A stretch of 64,000 nucleotides of DNA from contig NZ_CP023695.1 of the NCBI RefSeq assembly GCF_008704395.1, forward strand, positions 1,922,001 to 1,986,000. The letters are read 5' to 3'. This document shows positions 8,777 to 17,805 of this stretch, piece after piece. Within the stretch, counting starts at the first letter, position 1; each line of letters starts with the position of its first letter. Position numbers and translations under genes: made by a program. This stretch comes from Streptomyces alboniger. GTDB lineage: Bacteria; Actinomycetota; Actinomycetes; Streptomycetales; Streptomycetaceae. The notes beneath the pieces were generated by a model. It searched no databases, was not told the DNA's origin, and was given only the letters and a program-made list of their open reading frames with translations.

Positions 8777-9790
8777 TCAGGGCCGGTCCGGGGTCCGTTG
8801 CGCGAGGCCCAGGGCGTACTGCGGCCACCACCGCCCGGCCCGCGGCCCGCCCCGGCACGTGCCGTCGGACTCGCCCGGCCGCTTGATCCACAGGTAGGCG
8901 TCGAGCGCGGGATCGCCCGTGTCAGTGGTGGACGGGGTGCCGAGGGCGCGGCCGGGCGGATTGCACCAGGACTCGTCGCCGTCGTAGGGACCGTTGCCGT
9001 TGCGGCTGCTGTCGATGACGAAGTGCTTGCCGCCGCCGAGCGCGTCGGCGAGCCGGTGTCCGTACTCCAGACTGTCCTCGTTCGTATGGAAGTTGGATAC
9101 GTTCAGGGCGAAGCCGTCGGCCGTGTCGATCCCGGCGCTGCGCAGCGGCGCGACCAAGCGCTGCTCCTCGGGGATCCACCCGGCGTTGCCCGCGTCGAGG
9201 TACACCTTCGTGTTCGGCCGGCTCTTGAGGCGCTCGACGGCGTGGGCGAGGAGTTCGTAGCGCTCGGCGGCGTCCGCTCCCTCGCAGCCCGCCACCATGT
9301 GCGCGACGGCGTCCGGTTCCACGATGACGTACGCGTCCGTGGCGCCGAGCCCCGAGGCGAAGTCGTCGATCCACTGGCGGTAGTGCGCGGCGTCGAGGGC
9401 GCCGCCGGACGAGTACGCGCCGCAGTCGCGGTACGGGATGAAGTAGGCGACGAACACCGGGGTGCGTTCCGCCATCGCCGCCGCCCCCACATGGGCCCGC
9501 ACGACGGCCCCGGGCCCGTCCTCGTTGAGCCACACGGCCTGGGGCCGCTGCGCGATGCGGTCGATGATCCTGGCGTCGCCGAGGCGTCCCTCCGCCCGCC
9601 ACTCGGCGGCCTGCCGGGCGGCGGCGCTGTCCGGGTCGACCCAGAAGAGAGGGGCGGACCCGGGGGCGGCCCCGGCCGCGGCCGTACCGCCGGTGGCGGC
9701 CGCGCCGAGGAGGAGGACGGCGGTGAGGACCACCCGGGAGAGCGGGAATCGAGGCCGGGGACGGGCGCGGCGAGAGGGCGACTGGGACAC
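8777..9790 (-). CDS. Secreted glycoside hydrolase family 6 (cellulase/endoglucanase)
   Basis: A 337-residue GH6 enzyme hydrolysing beta-1,4-glucan with inversion. Motifs in order: YRDCGAYSSGG, VIVEPDAVAHM (the Asp near residue 157 is the expected general acid), VYLDAGNAGW, NVSNF, DSSRNGNGP, WCNPPGRALG and LWIKRPGESDGTC. The N-terminus (RRARPRPRFPLSRVVLTAVLLLGAAA) is a typical signal peptide. There is no carbohydrate-binding module, so it is a bare catalytic domain. No CebR-type palindrome (TGGGAGCGCTCCCA) was found in the 187 bp upstream, which differs from many Streptomyces cellulase genes. Confidence 0.93.
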   Translation of the reverse strand: MSQSPSRRARPRPRFPLSRVVLTAVLLLGAAATGGTAAAGAAPGSAPLFWVDPDSAAARQAAEWRAEGRLGDARIIDRIAQRPQAVWLNEDGPGAVVRAHVGAAAMAERTPVFVAYFIPYRDCGAYSSGGALDAAHYRQWIDDFASGLGATDAYVIVEPDAVAHMVAGCEGADAAERYELLAHAVERLKSRPNTKVYLDAGNAGWIPEEQRLVAPLRSAGIDTADGFALNVSNFHTNEDSLEYGHRLADALGGGKHFVIDSSRNGNGPYDGDESWCNPPGRALGTPSTTDTGDPALDAYLWIKRPGESDGTCRGGPRAGRWWPQYALGLAQRTPDRP

Positions 9791-9977
9791 CGGGCGGCTC
9801 CAGATGCTCGGCGCCGGACCTGCCCGGCGCGTTCCCCGGAGTCTGCGGCGACCGCGCCCGCGACGGCAGCCAGAACCCCATCAGAGCGTGGGAAAACCAC
9901 CCTCGCGGCGGCGTGTCCCGTACACACCGGCCTGCCCAGAGGGGCACCGGCCCGGCCGGAGGAGCGTCGGCCGGCTC

Positions 9978-11168
9978 TCAGGCCGCCTTCGTGTTCCGCA
10001 TCCTCCCGTACGCGTACACGCAGCCCGCCAGCGCCAGGTCCGACAGCAGCATGAAGCCGATCGAGTACGAGTCCTTGGCACTGTAGATGGCACCCATGAC
10101 CAGCGGCGGGACGAACCCGCCGAGGCCGCCCACCGCGCCGACGATGCCCGTGACCGAGCCGACCTGCGGCTGCGGGGTGACCTGGGAGACGAGGGCGAAG
10201 ACGCTGCCGCTCGCGGTGCCGAGGCCCGCCGCCATGGCGAGGAAGCAGATGGTGCCCATCGGGTACAGCGTCGGGTCGAAGGCCTGCATGACGGCGAAGA
10301 GCGCGACGACGGCGAGCGCGTAGGAGGTGACCGTGGCCGGGTGGAGCCGGTCGGAGAGCCAGCCGCCGATGGGCCTGAAGACGACGGTGACGAGCGCGAA
10401 TCCGGCCGCTTTGGTGCCGGCTTCGGTGGGTGAGAGGTCGTACCAGGTCTTGAGGTACGTGGGCAGGTACACGCCGAAGGCGACGATCCCGCCGAAGCCG
10501 ATCGCGTACAGCGCCGACAGTTCCCAGGTGACCCGCAGCCGCCCGGCCCGGCCGAGCCGGGTGGTGAGCGCGCTGGTGGGCACGGGCCGGTCCGGGCGGT
10601 CGGTGATCAGGACCGCGGCGAGCACCGCGAAGGCGGCCAGCGCGATCGCCACGACGATGAAGGGCAGGTTGTCGCCGTGGTCGGCGATGCGGGGCGTGAA
10701 GTAGCCGGAGAGCGCCACGCCGCCCATGCCCATGCCGAAGACGCCGAGCGCGAAGCCTCTGCGGGCGGGCGGGAACCAGGAGTTGACCAGGGGGATGCCG
10801 ATGGCGAACGTCGTACCGCCGAGCCCCAGCAGGAAGCCGACGGCGAGCATCGCGGCGTAACTGTTCCTGGCGGGGATGATCAGCAGCACCGGGACGATGG
10901 TGAACGCCGAGACCAGGGGGAACATCAGCCGGGCGCCGTAGCGGTCGGTGAGCGCGCCGACGGGGACGCGGCCCAGCGAGCCGACGATCACCGGCACGGC
11001 GACCAGGAGCGACTGTTCGAAGGAGCTGAGCCCGAGCCGGTCCTTGAAGTCGCTGCCGAGCGGCGCCACCAGGTCCCAGGCCCAGAAGGTGAGCGTGAAC
11101 CCGACCGTGGCGACGGCCAGATTGCGGTAGGCGGCGGCAGAGGGCTTGGCTGCGCGAGTGTCGTCCAC
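9978..11168 (-). CDS. narK: NarK-type nitrate/nitrite MFS transporter
   Basis: A 396-residue, 12-TM member of the nitrate/nitrite porter family. The family signature GTTFAIGIPLVNSWFPPARRG lies after TM4 and a second Gly-rich signature (GIVGAVGGLGGFVPP) lies in the C-terminal half. GRVPVGALTDRYGARLMF is the MFS loop. It would move nitrate in and/or nitrite out across the cytoplasmic membrane. The start is GTG. The upstream uracil-DNA glycosylase gene ends 33 nt away on the same strand. No nitrate reductase genes are in the window. Confidence 0.88.
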   Translation of the reverse strand: MDDTRAAKPSAAAYRNLAVATVGFTLTFWAWDLVAPLGSDFKDRLGLSSFEQSLLVAVPVIVGSLGRVPVGALTDRYGARLMFPLVSAFTIVPVLLIIPARNSYAAMLAVGFLLGLGGTTFAIGIPLVNSWFPPARRGFALGVFGMGMGGVALSGYFTPRIADHGDNLPFIVVAIALAAFAVLAAVLITDRPDRPVPTSALTTRLGRAGRLRVTWELSALYAIGFGGIVAFGVYLPTYLKTWYDLSPTEAGTKAAGFALVTVVFRPIGGWLSDRLHPATVTSYALAVVALFAVMQAFDPTLYPMGTICFLAMAAGLGTASGSVFALVSQVTPQPQVGSVTGIVGAVGGLGGFVPPLVMGAIYSAKDSYSIGFMLLSDLALAGCVYAYGRMRNTKAA

Positions 11169-11201
11169 GTCCTCACGCTAGGGATCACCGTGCGGCGCGA
11201 C

Positions 11202-11924
11202 TCACTCTGCTGGGCCATTCGGGTGCAGCCCCGCCTCCGCGGCGGCCGTGCGCAGCACGTTCCGCAGCATCCCGGGGGTCAGCCGTCCCGTGAACGTGTT
11301 GCGCTGGCTGACGTGGAAGCAGCCGAAGACGTCGAGTCCCTTGCCTTCGGGGCCGCCCGGCAGGACCACGTGCGCCCCGTGCCCGAACGCCGGGCGCGGC
11401 TTCGGCACCTGCCATCCCGCCGCCGAGAAGGCGGGCAGCGCGGCCTGCCAGCCGAAGCCGCCGAGCACGATGACCGCCTTGAGCGTCGGGGCGAGCAGTT
11501 TCAGCTCGCTCACCAGCCAGGGGCGGCAGGTGTCGCGCTCCTCCGTGGTGGGCTTGTTGGCGGGCGGGGCGCAGTGCACGGGTGAGGTGATGCGGGTGCC
11601 GTACAGGGTCAGCCCGTCGTCGGCGCTCTCGGCGGTGGGGCGCGAGGCGAGACCGACGTCGTACAGCGCCGGGTAGAGGAACTCGCCCGAGCGGTCGCCG
11701 GTGAACATCCGCCCCGTGCGGTTGGCGCCGTGCGCGGCGGGCGCGAGGCCGATGATCAGCAGCGAGGCGTCGTGCGGGCCGAAGCCGGGCACCGGGCGCC
11801 CCCAGTACGTCCAGTCCTCGAAGGCGGCGCGCTTGGTGCGCGCGACCTCCTCGCGCCAGTCGACCAGGCGGGGGCAGGCGCGGCAGCCGGTGATCCGCTC
11901 GTCCAGTTCGCTGAGGCCGTCCAT
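11202..11924 (-). CDS. Family 5 uracil-DNA glycosylase (UdgB-like)
   Basis: A 240-residue uracil-DNA glycosylase of the Fe-S containing families. Motif 1 is GLAPAAHGANRTGRMFTGD, typical of family 5 (UDGb), which lacks the polar catalytic residue of family 1. The C-terminal motif is HVSQRNTFTG. The CRAC pair near residues 14-17, with later Cys residues, is consistent with the 4Fe-4S site. It excises uracil and other deaminated bases from DNA, useful in a high-GC genome where cytosine deamination is a constant load. The ATG at 11924 was chosen over an upstream in-frame start because homology begins at MDGLSELD. Confidence 0.88.
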   Translation of the reverse strand: MDGLSELDERITGCRACPRLVDWREEVARTKRAAFEDWTYWGRPVPGFGPHDASLLIIGLAPAAHGANRTGRMFTGDRSGEFLYPALYDVGLASRPTAESADDGLTLYGTRITSPVHCAPPANKPTTEERDTCRPWLVSELKLLAPTLKAVIVLGGFGWQAALPAFSAAGWQVPKPRPAFGHGAHVVLPGGPEGKGLDVFGCFHVSQRNTFTGRLTPGMLRNVLRTAAAEAGLHPNGPAE

Positions 11925-11979
11925 GCCTCCACCGTACGTAACGTACGTTCTTCCGAGCCGACGCCCCACCCCCGTCCCC

Positions 11980-13530
11980 TCAGGTCAGCAGCGCCCCCAG
12001 CGCCACGAACCCGCAGATCAGCAGGAACAGCACGGCGAGCAGCGGCCACACGAACCGCAGGTACCTGTCGTAGCCGACCTTCGCCAGCGCCACGCCGCCG
12101 ATGGTGACCGCGGTGGTCGGCACCCACAGGTTCATCCAGCCGCTGGCCGCCTGCCAGGCCGTCACGACGACCGCGCGCGGGACGCCGGCGAAGTCGGCGA
12201 GCGGGGCGAGGATCGGCATGGCGAGCGTGGCGTGGCCGGAGGTGGAGGGGATCAGGAAGGCGAGTGGGAGGTTCACGACGAAGACGATGACCGCGAACAG
12301 CCCCGAGGACGTGCCCTTGACCACGCCCTCGATGGAGTGGAGCACCGTGTCGGTGATCTTCGAGTTGTTCATGATCGTCGTGACGCCGCGGGCCAGCAGG
12401 ATGACCAGCGCGGGCGAGACGAAGTCGGCCGCGCCCTGGATGATCGTCGAGCTGAGCCGCTGCTCCCCCATCCGCGCGACGAGCCCGATGAGGACGGCCG
12501 CGCAGAGGAACAGGGCCGCCAACTGCGGGAACGACCAGCCGAGTTCGAAGCCGTACGGGGTGGCGTCGGCGTCGCCGGTGAGCGCGCTCGACCAGGGCAC
12601 CACCGAGAAGATCATGAAGGCGAAGACGAGCGCCGTCGCGACGAGCACGGTCTTGTGCAGCCGGGTCAGCTCCGGCACCTCGCTCGCGGCGGCCGCGGCC
12701 CGCTCGCGGTCCCGGTCGCCCGGCAGGAACCCCGACAGGGAGCGCTCGGGGTCGCGCTGGACCCGCCTGGCGTAGCGGATGACGTACGCCACCGTGACCG
12801 CGGTCAGGACGATCCACATGGCGAAGCGCAGCACGATGCCGTCACCGAGGGAGATGTCGGCGGCGGAGGAGGCCACGCCCGTCGCGAAGGGGTTCACGGT
12901 CGAGCACAGCACGCCGACGCCCGCGCCGAGGATGATGGCGCCGACGGCGGTCATGCGGTCGTAGCCGAGGGCGAGCATCAGCGGCACGATCAGCCCGTAG
13001 AAGCCGAGCGTCTCCTCGGCGAAGCCCTCGACGGTGCCGAGGACGGAGAAGACGACCATGATCCCGGCGATGAGCAGCGCGCCGCGCTCCCGCAGCCGGT
13101 GCGCGAGCCGCCCGATGCCCCGGTCCAGCGCCCCGGTCGCGAAGACCACGGTGATGAAGGCGCCGATGGCGAGCACGAACAGGAAGACGCCCGCGCTGCC
13201 GTACAGCGAGCCCACGTTGTCGGGCGCGACGAACGAGGTCTTCTCGTCCTGGATGCCGTAGAGGCCGTTGACGGGCGCCAGGAACAGGTCGTTGAGGCGG
13301 TCGACGAAGGACTGTCCGGAGTCGACGCGGTGGTAGGTGCCCTCGACGGGGGCACCGGAGTCGCTCCGGTCGTACTGTCCGGAGGGGATGAGGAAGGCGA
13401 GCAGCCAGACGGCGACGGTGACGACGGCGAGGACCGTCAGCGCACTGGGAAAGGTGAACTTCCGCTTCCCCCGGTCCCCGGAGGGGCCTTCGGCCGGGTC
13501 CCCGCCGACCGATGTTCCGGTGGCACTCAC
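11980..13530 (-). CDS. YfcC family membrane transporter
   Basis: A 516-residue integral membrane protein with about 12 TM segments. It resembles YfcC / C4-dicarboxylate anaerobic carrier-like proteins, with conserved stretches such as GTVEGFAEETLGFYGLIVP, STVNPFATG, IPSTSGHATLAMPILAPLAD and AWQAASGWMNLWVPTTAV. Members are thought to move short-chain or amino-acid-like substrates. The GTG start overlaps the stop of the M20 peptidase gene (GTGA). Coupling to a dipeptidase suggests uptake of peptides or N-acyl amino acids, as in AbgT-like systems, but that is inference. Confidence 0.85.
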   Translation of the reverse strand: MSATGTSVGGDPAEGPSGDRGKRKFTFPSALTVLAVVTVAVWLLAFLIPSGQYDRSDSGAPVEGTYHRVDSGQSFVDRLNDLFLAPVNGLYGIQDEKTSFVAPDNVGSLYGSAGVFLFVLAIGAFITVVFATGALDRGIGRLAHRLRERGALLIAGIMVVFSVLGTVEGFAEETLGFYGLIVPLMLALGYDRMTAVGAIILGAGVGVLCSTVNPFATGVASSAADISLGDGIVLRFAMWIVLTAVTVAYVIRYARRVQRDPERSLSGFLPGDRDRERAAAAASEVPELTRLHKTVLVATALVFAFMIFSVVPWSSALTGDADATPYGFELGWSFPQLAALFLCAAVLIGLVARMGEQRLSSTIIQGAADFVSPALVILLARGVTTIMNNSKITDTVLHSIEGVVKGTSSGLFAVIVFVVNLPLAFLIPSTSGHATLAMPILAPLADFAGVPRAVVVTAWQAASGWMNLWVPTTAVTIGGVALAKVGYDRYLRFVWPLLAVLFLLICGFVALGALLT

Positions 13531-14886
13531 GCCGCACCGCCTTCGATCTGGAAGCCGGCCGCGTACTCCCGTACGAAGGCGCACAGGGCCACGACCGTGT
13601 TGCGCAGTTCGGAGAGGAGGACCCGCTCGTTCGGAGCGTGCAGATTGCACATGCCGTCCTGGGCGCCGAAGAGCAGCACCTCCGCTTCGGGCACCGCCTC
13701 GGCGAGGCCGTTGACGAGCGGGATCGAGCCGCCGGTCGCGACGTACGAGGCGTCCGTCCCCCAGGCCTCCTTGAGCGCGGTGAGCGCGGCGCGGTAGGCG
13801 GGCCCGCCGGTGGCGGCCTCGTAACCGGGCCCGGTGTCGCCCGGCGTGACGGTGAGCGGGACACCGAAGGGCTTGAGCGAGCGCAGGTGCTCAACCAGCC
13901 TGGCCTGCGCCTCCTTCGGATCCTGCCGGGGATGGAACCGCAGGTTCAGCTTGGCGCGGGCGTACGGCACGACGGCGGACGCGGCGTGCTCGACGCTCGG
14001 CGCGTCCAGGCCGATCACGGTGATCGCGGGCCCGCTCCACAGCCGCTCGCCGAGACTGCCGCTGCCGATCAGCGGCACGCCCTCGCACACACCCGCCAGC
14101 GAACGGAACTCCTCCTCCGTGTACGTCGTTCCGCTCCAGCCCTCGCGTCGCAGCCCCTCGACCGCGACGTCCCCGTGCACGTCGTGGAGGGTGCCCAGCG
14201 CCTTGAGCAGCACGAGCAGCGCGTCGGGCGCGGCGCCGCCGAACGCGCCGCTGTGGCGCGGCTCGTCGAGGGTGCGGACCTCGACCACCACCTCGCAGGC
14301 GCCGCGCAGTCCGGTGGTGAGGGTGGGGGGTCCCGGGGCGGAGGTTGCCGAGGTCGGCGATGACCATGGCATCGCAGGCGAACCGCTCCGGGTCGGTGGG
14401 CGGGTAGCCGTCGAAGGCGCTGCCGTACTCCTCCTGCCCCTCGACGACGATCTTGACGCCGACCGGTGGGCGTCCCCCGAAGGCCCGCACCATCCCGAGG
14501 TGCGCGATGACGTTGCTCTTGTCGTCCGCGATGCCCCGGGCGCGCAGGCCGCCGTCGACGGGGGTCGGCTCGAAGGGCGGCGACCTCCACAGCGACTCGT
14601 CGCCCGGCGGCTGCACGTCGTAGTGGCCGTAGAGCAGGACGGTCGGCGCGCCGGTCACCGGGGCCGGGATCTCGCCGTAGACCACGGGGGCGGTGTCCGG
14701 CAGGTCGAGTCGCTCGACGCGCGGGACCCCGGCGTCGCGCAGCAGTTTGGCCACCAGGTCGTGGGCCTGTTCGACCGGCTCGGCCGGGAAGCCGGGGAAG
14801 GCGATCGAGGGGATCGCGGCGAGCCGTTCGAGGTCGGCCCGCAACCCGTCCATCAGGCCGTCGACGGTGGTTTCGAAAGACGTCAT
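13527..14886 (-). pseudogene. M20 family dipeptidase, frameshifted by one extra base
   Basis: Two overlapping frames together encode a ~452-residue M20 metallopeptidase. The first part carries LLYGHYDVQPP (metal His near residue 88), ADDKSN and EGQEEYGS. The second carries TLDEPRHSGAFGG, IGLDAPSV and, near the end, CNLHAPNER. The frames separate at a run of six G at 14325-14330 (C6 on the coding strand). Removing one base restores VIADLGNLRPGTPTLTTG, the expected family sequence. All catalytic residues survive, so this is either a very recent frameshift, a phase-variable tract or a sequencing error. The start is ATG 14886 after AGGGG. The stop overlaps the YfcC start. Confidence 0.85.
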
Positions 14887-15029
14887 GGGCAGCACCCCTG
14901 GGAGTCGTACGACACGAGTGAACCGGTTTGTTGCGATAGGTCCGGATTATCGACGGCCGGGGTCAGCGGTTTCCGGACGGCTCGCCGGGGGCCGGGCATG
15001 CCGCGCCGGGGCCGGACTATGGTCGGGGC

Positions 15030-15497
15030 ATGGCTTCGGAGACTTCAGGAGGCGGCACGGGCCGCACGCCGGACAGCGCGGCGGACAGCTCGCCGGGCAG
15101 CGCGGGGGGCGGCGCCGCCGCGGGCGGGGGCTCGGTGCGTGTCGACAGCTGGATCTGGTCGGTCCGCCTCGTCAAGACCCGCTCGACGGGCGCCGCGGCC
15201 TGCAAGGGCGGACATGTGCGGGTCAACGGCGAGCGCGTCAAACCCGCGTACGGCGTGCGCGTGGGCGACGAGGTGCGCCTGCGGCAGCCGGGCGGCCGGG
15301 AGCGGATCGTGATCGTCAAACGCGTCATCCGCAAGCGTGTGGGCGCGCCGGTCGCCGCCGAGGCGTACGTCGACAACAGCCCGCCGCCCCCACCGCGCGA
15401 GGCCGTGGCCCCGGCGGGCATCCGCGACCGCGGCACGGGCCGCCCCACGAAGAGGGACCGCCGCGAGATGGAACGCCTGCGGGGCGTGGAGGGCTAG
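15030..15497 (+). CDS. S4-domain RNA-binding protein (Hsp15-like)
   Basis: A 155-residue protein with one S4 domain at about residues 36-100 (VDSWIWSVRLVKTRSTGAAA ... HVRVNGERVKPAYGVRVGDEVRL). A Gly/Ala/Ser-rich N-terminal tail precedes it and a basic C-terminus (RPTKRDRREMERLR) follows. Hsp15 relatives bind rRNA and rescue stalled 50S subunits. A TATGGT hexamer ends six bases before the ATG with no Shine-Dalgarno, a geometry typical of leaderless Streptomyces mRNAs. The TAG stop lies within the left end of the inverted-repeat element that follows, so the original 3' end may have been altered by insertion. Confidence 0.85.
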   Translation: MASETSGGGTGRTPDSAADSSPGSAGGGAAAGGGSVRVDSWIWSVRLVKTRSTGAAACKGGHVRVNGERVKPAYGVRVGDEVRLRQPGGRERIVIVKRVIRKRVGAPVAAEAYVDNSPPPPPREAVAPAGIRDRGTGRPTKRDRREMERLRGVEG

Positions 15498-15674
15498 GGC
15501 GTGTCCGCAAAGTCCCGCCTGCGCCGCGACGCCCGGCACGCACTCTCGCCGCATCGGCCGAAAGCCCAAGTACACCCAGTACGAGGGCATCCGGCCGCCA
15601 CGCCGAGAGCACGCACCGGACGCCGCGACGCCCGCCCTGCGGGCGAACGACGGAACTTTACGGACACGCCCTAG
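15494..15674. mobile_element. MITE-like 181-bp element with 20-bp terminal inverted repeats
   Basis: The left end CTAGGGCGTGTCCGCAAAGT (15494-15513) and the right end (15655-15674, reverse complement CTAGGGCGTGTCCGTAAAGT) match at 19 of 20 positions. The element begins and ends with CTAG, a likely target tetranucleotide. The 140-bp interior has no convincing gene. I recall such short repeats as common in Streptomyces and probably derived from insertion sequences. It lies directly after the S4 gene and supplies that gene's TAG stop. Confidence 0.7.
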
Positions 15675-15718
15675 GGCGCCTGGTCCCGCGGGGAGCCAGG
15701 TGGGCCGGGACCGCGGCG

Positions 15719-15763
15719 AGGCCCCGGCAACACACCGTGGGATACGGCGTGTTGCCGGGGCCT
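15719..15763. terminator. Strong bidirectional hairpin between S4 gene and doxX
   Basis: A perfect 15-bp stem, AGGCCCCGGCAACAC (15719-15733) with its complement at 15749-15763, and a 15-nt loop. It sits between convergent genes, 49 bp beyond the doxX stop. There is no U-tract, which is usual for Streptomyces terminators. The remaining sequence to 15811 has imperfect GGGGCCTTGG repeats and no gene. Confidence 0.65.
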
Positions 15764-15811
15764 TGGGACCGACCATGCCGGGGCCTTGGTTCCCTGCCGG
15801 AGCCTTGGGGC

Positions 15812-16249
15812 CTACCCCCGGAGGCGGGCGATCAGCTTCGTCGTCTCGTCGCGCCGCGCCCACGCGATCCACGCCAGCGGCAGGATCACGACCAGCGGCG
15901 TCGCCGCGTTCTCCCCGCCGAACGACGTGAGCGTCACGATGAACGCGCCGATCATCAGGCCGATGAACGCCGTCGCGGCGACCGAGGACAGCAGCGGGAT
16001 CAACAGCGCGATACCGCCGAGCAGTTCCAGCGCGCCGATGGTGTACATGCCGGGCGCGCCCCAGCCGAGCTTGTCGAAGGACTCGACGGCGGTGGGGTGC
16101 GCGATCAGCTTCGGCACACCGCTCGCGACACCGAAGAACACGGCGAGCAGCACCTGCACGGTGCGCAGCGCGATGCGGGCGCCGCGGCCACGGGGGGCGG
16201 TGCGGGCGGTGGTGGTGGCTGCGGCGATGGTGGCAGCGGGGGCGGTCAC
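15812..16249 (-). CDS. DoxX family membrane protein
   Basis: A 145-residue protein with four hydrophobic segments in the DoxX pattern: RTVQVLLAVFFGVASGVPKL, GMYTIGALELLGGIALLIPL, AATAFIGLMIGAFIVTL and PLVVILPLAWIAW. DoxX-like proteins are small inner-membrane components often linked to redox or thiol stress. The GTG start follows GAGGAGAAACC. The first 25 residues are Ala/Thr-rich and presumably cytosolic. Confidence 0.85.
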   Translation of the reverse strand: MTAPAATIAAATTTARTAPRGRGARIALRTVQVLLAVFFGVASGVPKLIAHPTAVESFDKLGWGAPGMYTIGALELLGGIALLIPLLSSVAATAFIGLMIGAFIVTLTSFGGENAATPLVVILPLAWIAWARRDETTKLIARLRG

Positions 16250-16310
16250 GGTTTCTCCTCGGTGAGCGGTCGGGCGGGGCCGCCGCCTCGGGGGGCTTCG
16301 GCTTGCCGCG

Positions 16311-16338
16311 CTGCTGTGCTGCTGTGCTGCTGTGCTGT
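16311..16338. repeat. 8-bp tandem repeat (CTGCTGTG) upstream of doxX
   Basis: The unit CTGCTGTG is repeated three and a half times in the spacer between divergent doxX and the DUF6343-type gene. Such short tandem arrays can vary by slippage and might change promoter spacing for either gene. Confidence 0.75.
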
Positions 16339-16421
16339 CACCGATATAGACAGGTGCACGCCAGGAAATTCATCGCGCCGGACCCGACATCTTCTATCGT
16401 GAGAAGAGGAGATGACTTCCG

Positions 16422-16688
16422 ATGATGATGCGTACAGGCAGTGAACCACTGACCGCGCGCAGTCCTCTGCGGATGCGCTTCTGGTTCAGCGTGTGGGGCC
16501 TCGCCTGGGCCGCCCTCGGCACGGCCGCGTTCGCGCTCACCGGGCGGACGGGCTGGTCGGTGGCGTGCGGGGTGCTGCTGGTGGTGGTCGCGGCCGACCT
16601 GGCGTGGGTGGTGCACCGCATGCGGCAGGGCCCGCACTACCAGCCGGGCCGGGACATCCCGCCGTACGATCCGCCGGACGCCCCCTGA
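16422..16688 (+). CDS. Small two-TM membrane protein (DUF6343-like)
   Basis: An 88-residue protein with a short basic N-terminus (RTGSEPLTARSPLRMR), two hydrophobic segments (FWFSVWGLAWAALGTAAFAL and VACGVLLVVVAADLAWVV) and a conserved C-terminal tail RQGPHYQPGRDIPPYDPP. I recall this tail from a widespread actinobacterial family of unknown function. Three consecutive ATG codons occur; the first is 10 nt from AGGAG. It is divergent from doxX. Confidence 0.75.
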   Translation: MMMRTGSEPLTARSPLRMRFWFSVWGLAWAALGTAAFALTGRTGWSVACGVLLVVVAADLAWVVHRMRQGPHYQPGRDIPPYDPPDAP

Positions 16689-16722
16689 CCCCACGGGCAG
16701 CCGGCCCCGGCCCCGGGAGGGG

Positions 16723-17091
16723 TCAGTCGTCCTTGTCGAAGCGGGCCGCCGCCACGTACTCGGGCTGTGGGTCGAGGGCCGCCGCGAGGCGGAAGTGGCG
16801 CCGTGCCTGCTCGGGCCGCGCGCCGCGCTCGTAGGTACGGGCGAGGGCGAAGTGCGCGAACGCGTTGTCCGGCTCGCGCTCCAGGACGATGCTGAACTCC
16901 AGCTCGGCGGCGCGCAGTTGCGCGGCGGCGAAGAAGGCGCGCGCCCGCAGCAGCCGGGCCGCGGTGTTCTCGGGGTGGGCGGCGATGACCGTGTCGAGGA
17001 GCTTCACCGCGCCGCGGGGATCCCGCGCGGCAAGGAGCTGCTCCGCCGCACGGAAGTCGATGACATGGGTCTCCGGGGTTATTTCGGGCAC
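16723..17091 (-). CDS. Tetratricopeptide repeat protein
   Basis: A 122-residue protein built of about three TPR helical pairs (AAEQLLAARDPRGAVKLLDTVI, NTAARLLRARAFFAAAQLRAAELEF, AFAHFALARTYERGARPEQARRHFRLA). TPR folds mediate protein-protein contacts; the partner is unknown. GTG 17091 was chosen because GGAAGGAG lies just upstream, and extending to 17205 adds sequence with no family similarity. It follows coaE on the same strand after 88 nt. Confidence 0.85.
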   Translation of the reverse strand: MPEITPETHVIDFRAAEQLLAARDPRGAVKLLDTVIAAHPENTAARLLRARAFFAAAQLRAAELEFSIVLEREPDNAFAHFALARTYERGARPEQARRHFRLAAALDPQPEYVAAARFDKDD

Positions 17092-17179
17092 GCTGGACTC
17101 CTTCCCTCGCTCCCCTGGGTCAACGCCCGTCGCGGCCGTCCCTATTCCACGCGGACAGCAGCCGCCGGAGGCCGGTGGC

Positions 17180-17782
17180 CTACGGACGAGCAGCCCTGCG
17201 CGCAAGCTCCGCCCAGACCTCGGCGACCCGCTCCCGCAGGCCGTCGAGGGGGCCGTCGTTGTCGATCACGATGTCCGCGATCTCCAGGCGCTTCTCTCGG
17301 GTGGCCTGCGCGGCCATCCGCGCGCGGGCGTCCTCCTCACTCATGCCGCGCAGCCGCACCAGACGCTCCAGCTGGGTCTCGGGGCTCGCGTCGACGACGA
17401 CCACGACGTCGTACAGCGGGGCGAGGCCGTTCTCGGCGAGCAGCGGCACGTCGTGGACGACCACCGCGTCGCCGGACGCGGACTGTTCGAGTTCGGCGGA
17501 GCGGGCGCCGACCAGTGGGTGCACGATCGAGTTGAGGGCGGCCAGCTTCCCGGCGTCGGCGAAGACGATCGCGCCGAGCCGCGGCCTGTCCAGGGAGCCG
17601 TCCGGCGCCAGGACTTCCGGCCCGAAGGCCTCGACGACGGCCGCCAGTCCGGGAGTTCCGGGCTCCACGACCTCGCGCGCGATCTTGTCGGCGTCGATCA
17701 GGACGGCACCGGACGCGACAAGGAGCCGCGAGACTTCACTCTTGCCGGCGCCGATTCCGCCGGTCAGACCTACCTTCAGCAT
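17180..17782 (-). CDS. coaE: Dephospho-CoA kinase
   Basis: A 200-residue enzyme catalysing the last step of coenzyme A synthesis, phosphorylation of the ribose 3'-OH of dephospho-CoA. The P-loop [13 protein letters not shown] is at residues 5-17, [14 protein letters not shown] follows, and [21 protein letters not shown] and [19 protein letters not shown] are further family blocks. Length equals that of single-domain CoaE. It lies downstream of the PAC2 gene and rpsA on the same strand, an order conserved in Streptomyces as I recall it. Confidence 0.96.
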   Translation of the reverse strand: MLKVGLTGGIGAGKSEVSRLLVASGAVLIDADKIAREVVEPGTPGLAAVVEAFGPEVLAPDGSLDRPRLGAIVFADAGKLAALNSIVHPLVGARSAELEQSASGDAVVVHDVPLLAENGLAPLYDVVVVVDASPETQLERLVRLRGMSEEDARARMAAQATREKRLEIADIVIDNDGPLDGLRERVAEVWAELARRAARP

Positions 17783-17805
17783 GACCGGCAGCTTAGGGCC
17801 TGCGG

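Noticed and set aside
9791..9977. CebR operator upstream of the GH6 cellulase
   Set aside because: I looked for TGGGAGCGCTCCCA-like palindromes and found none.
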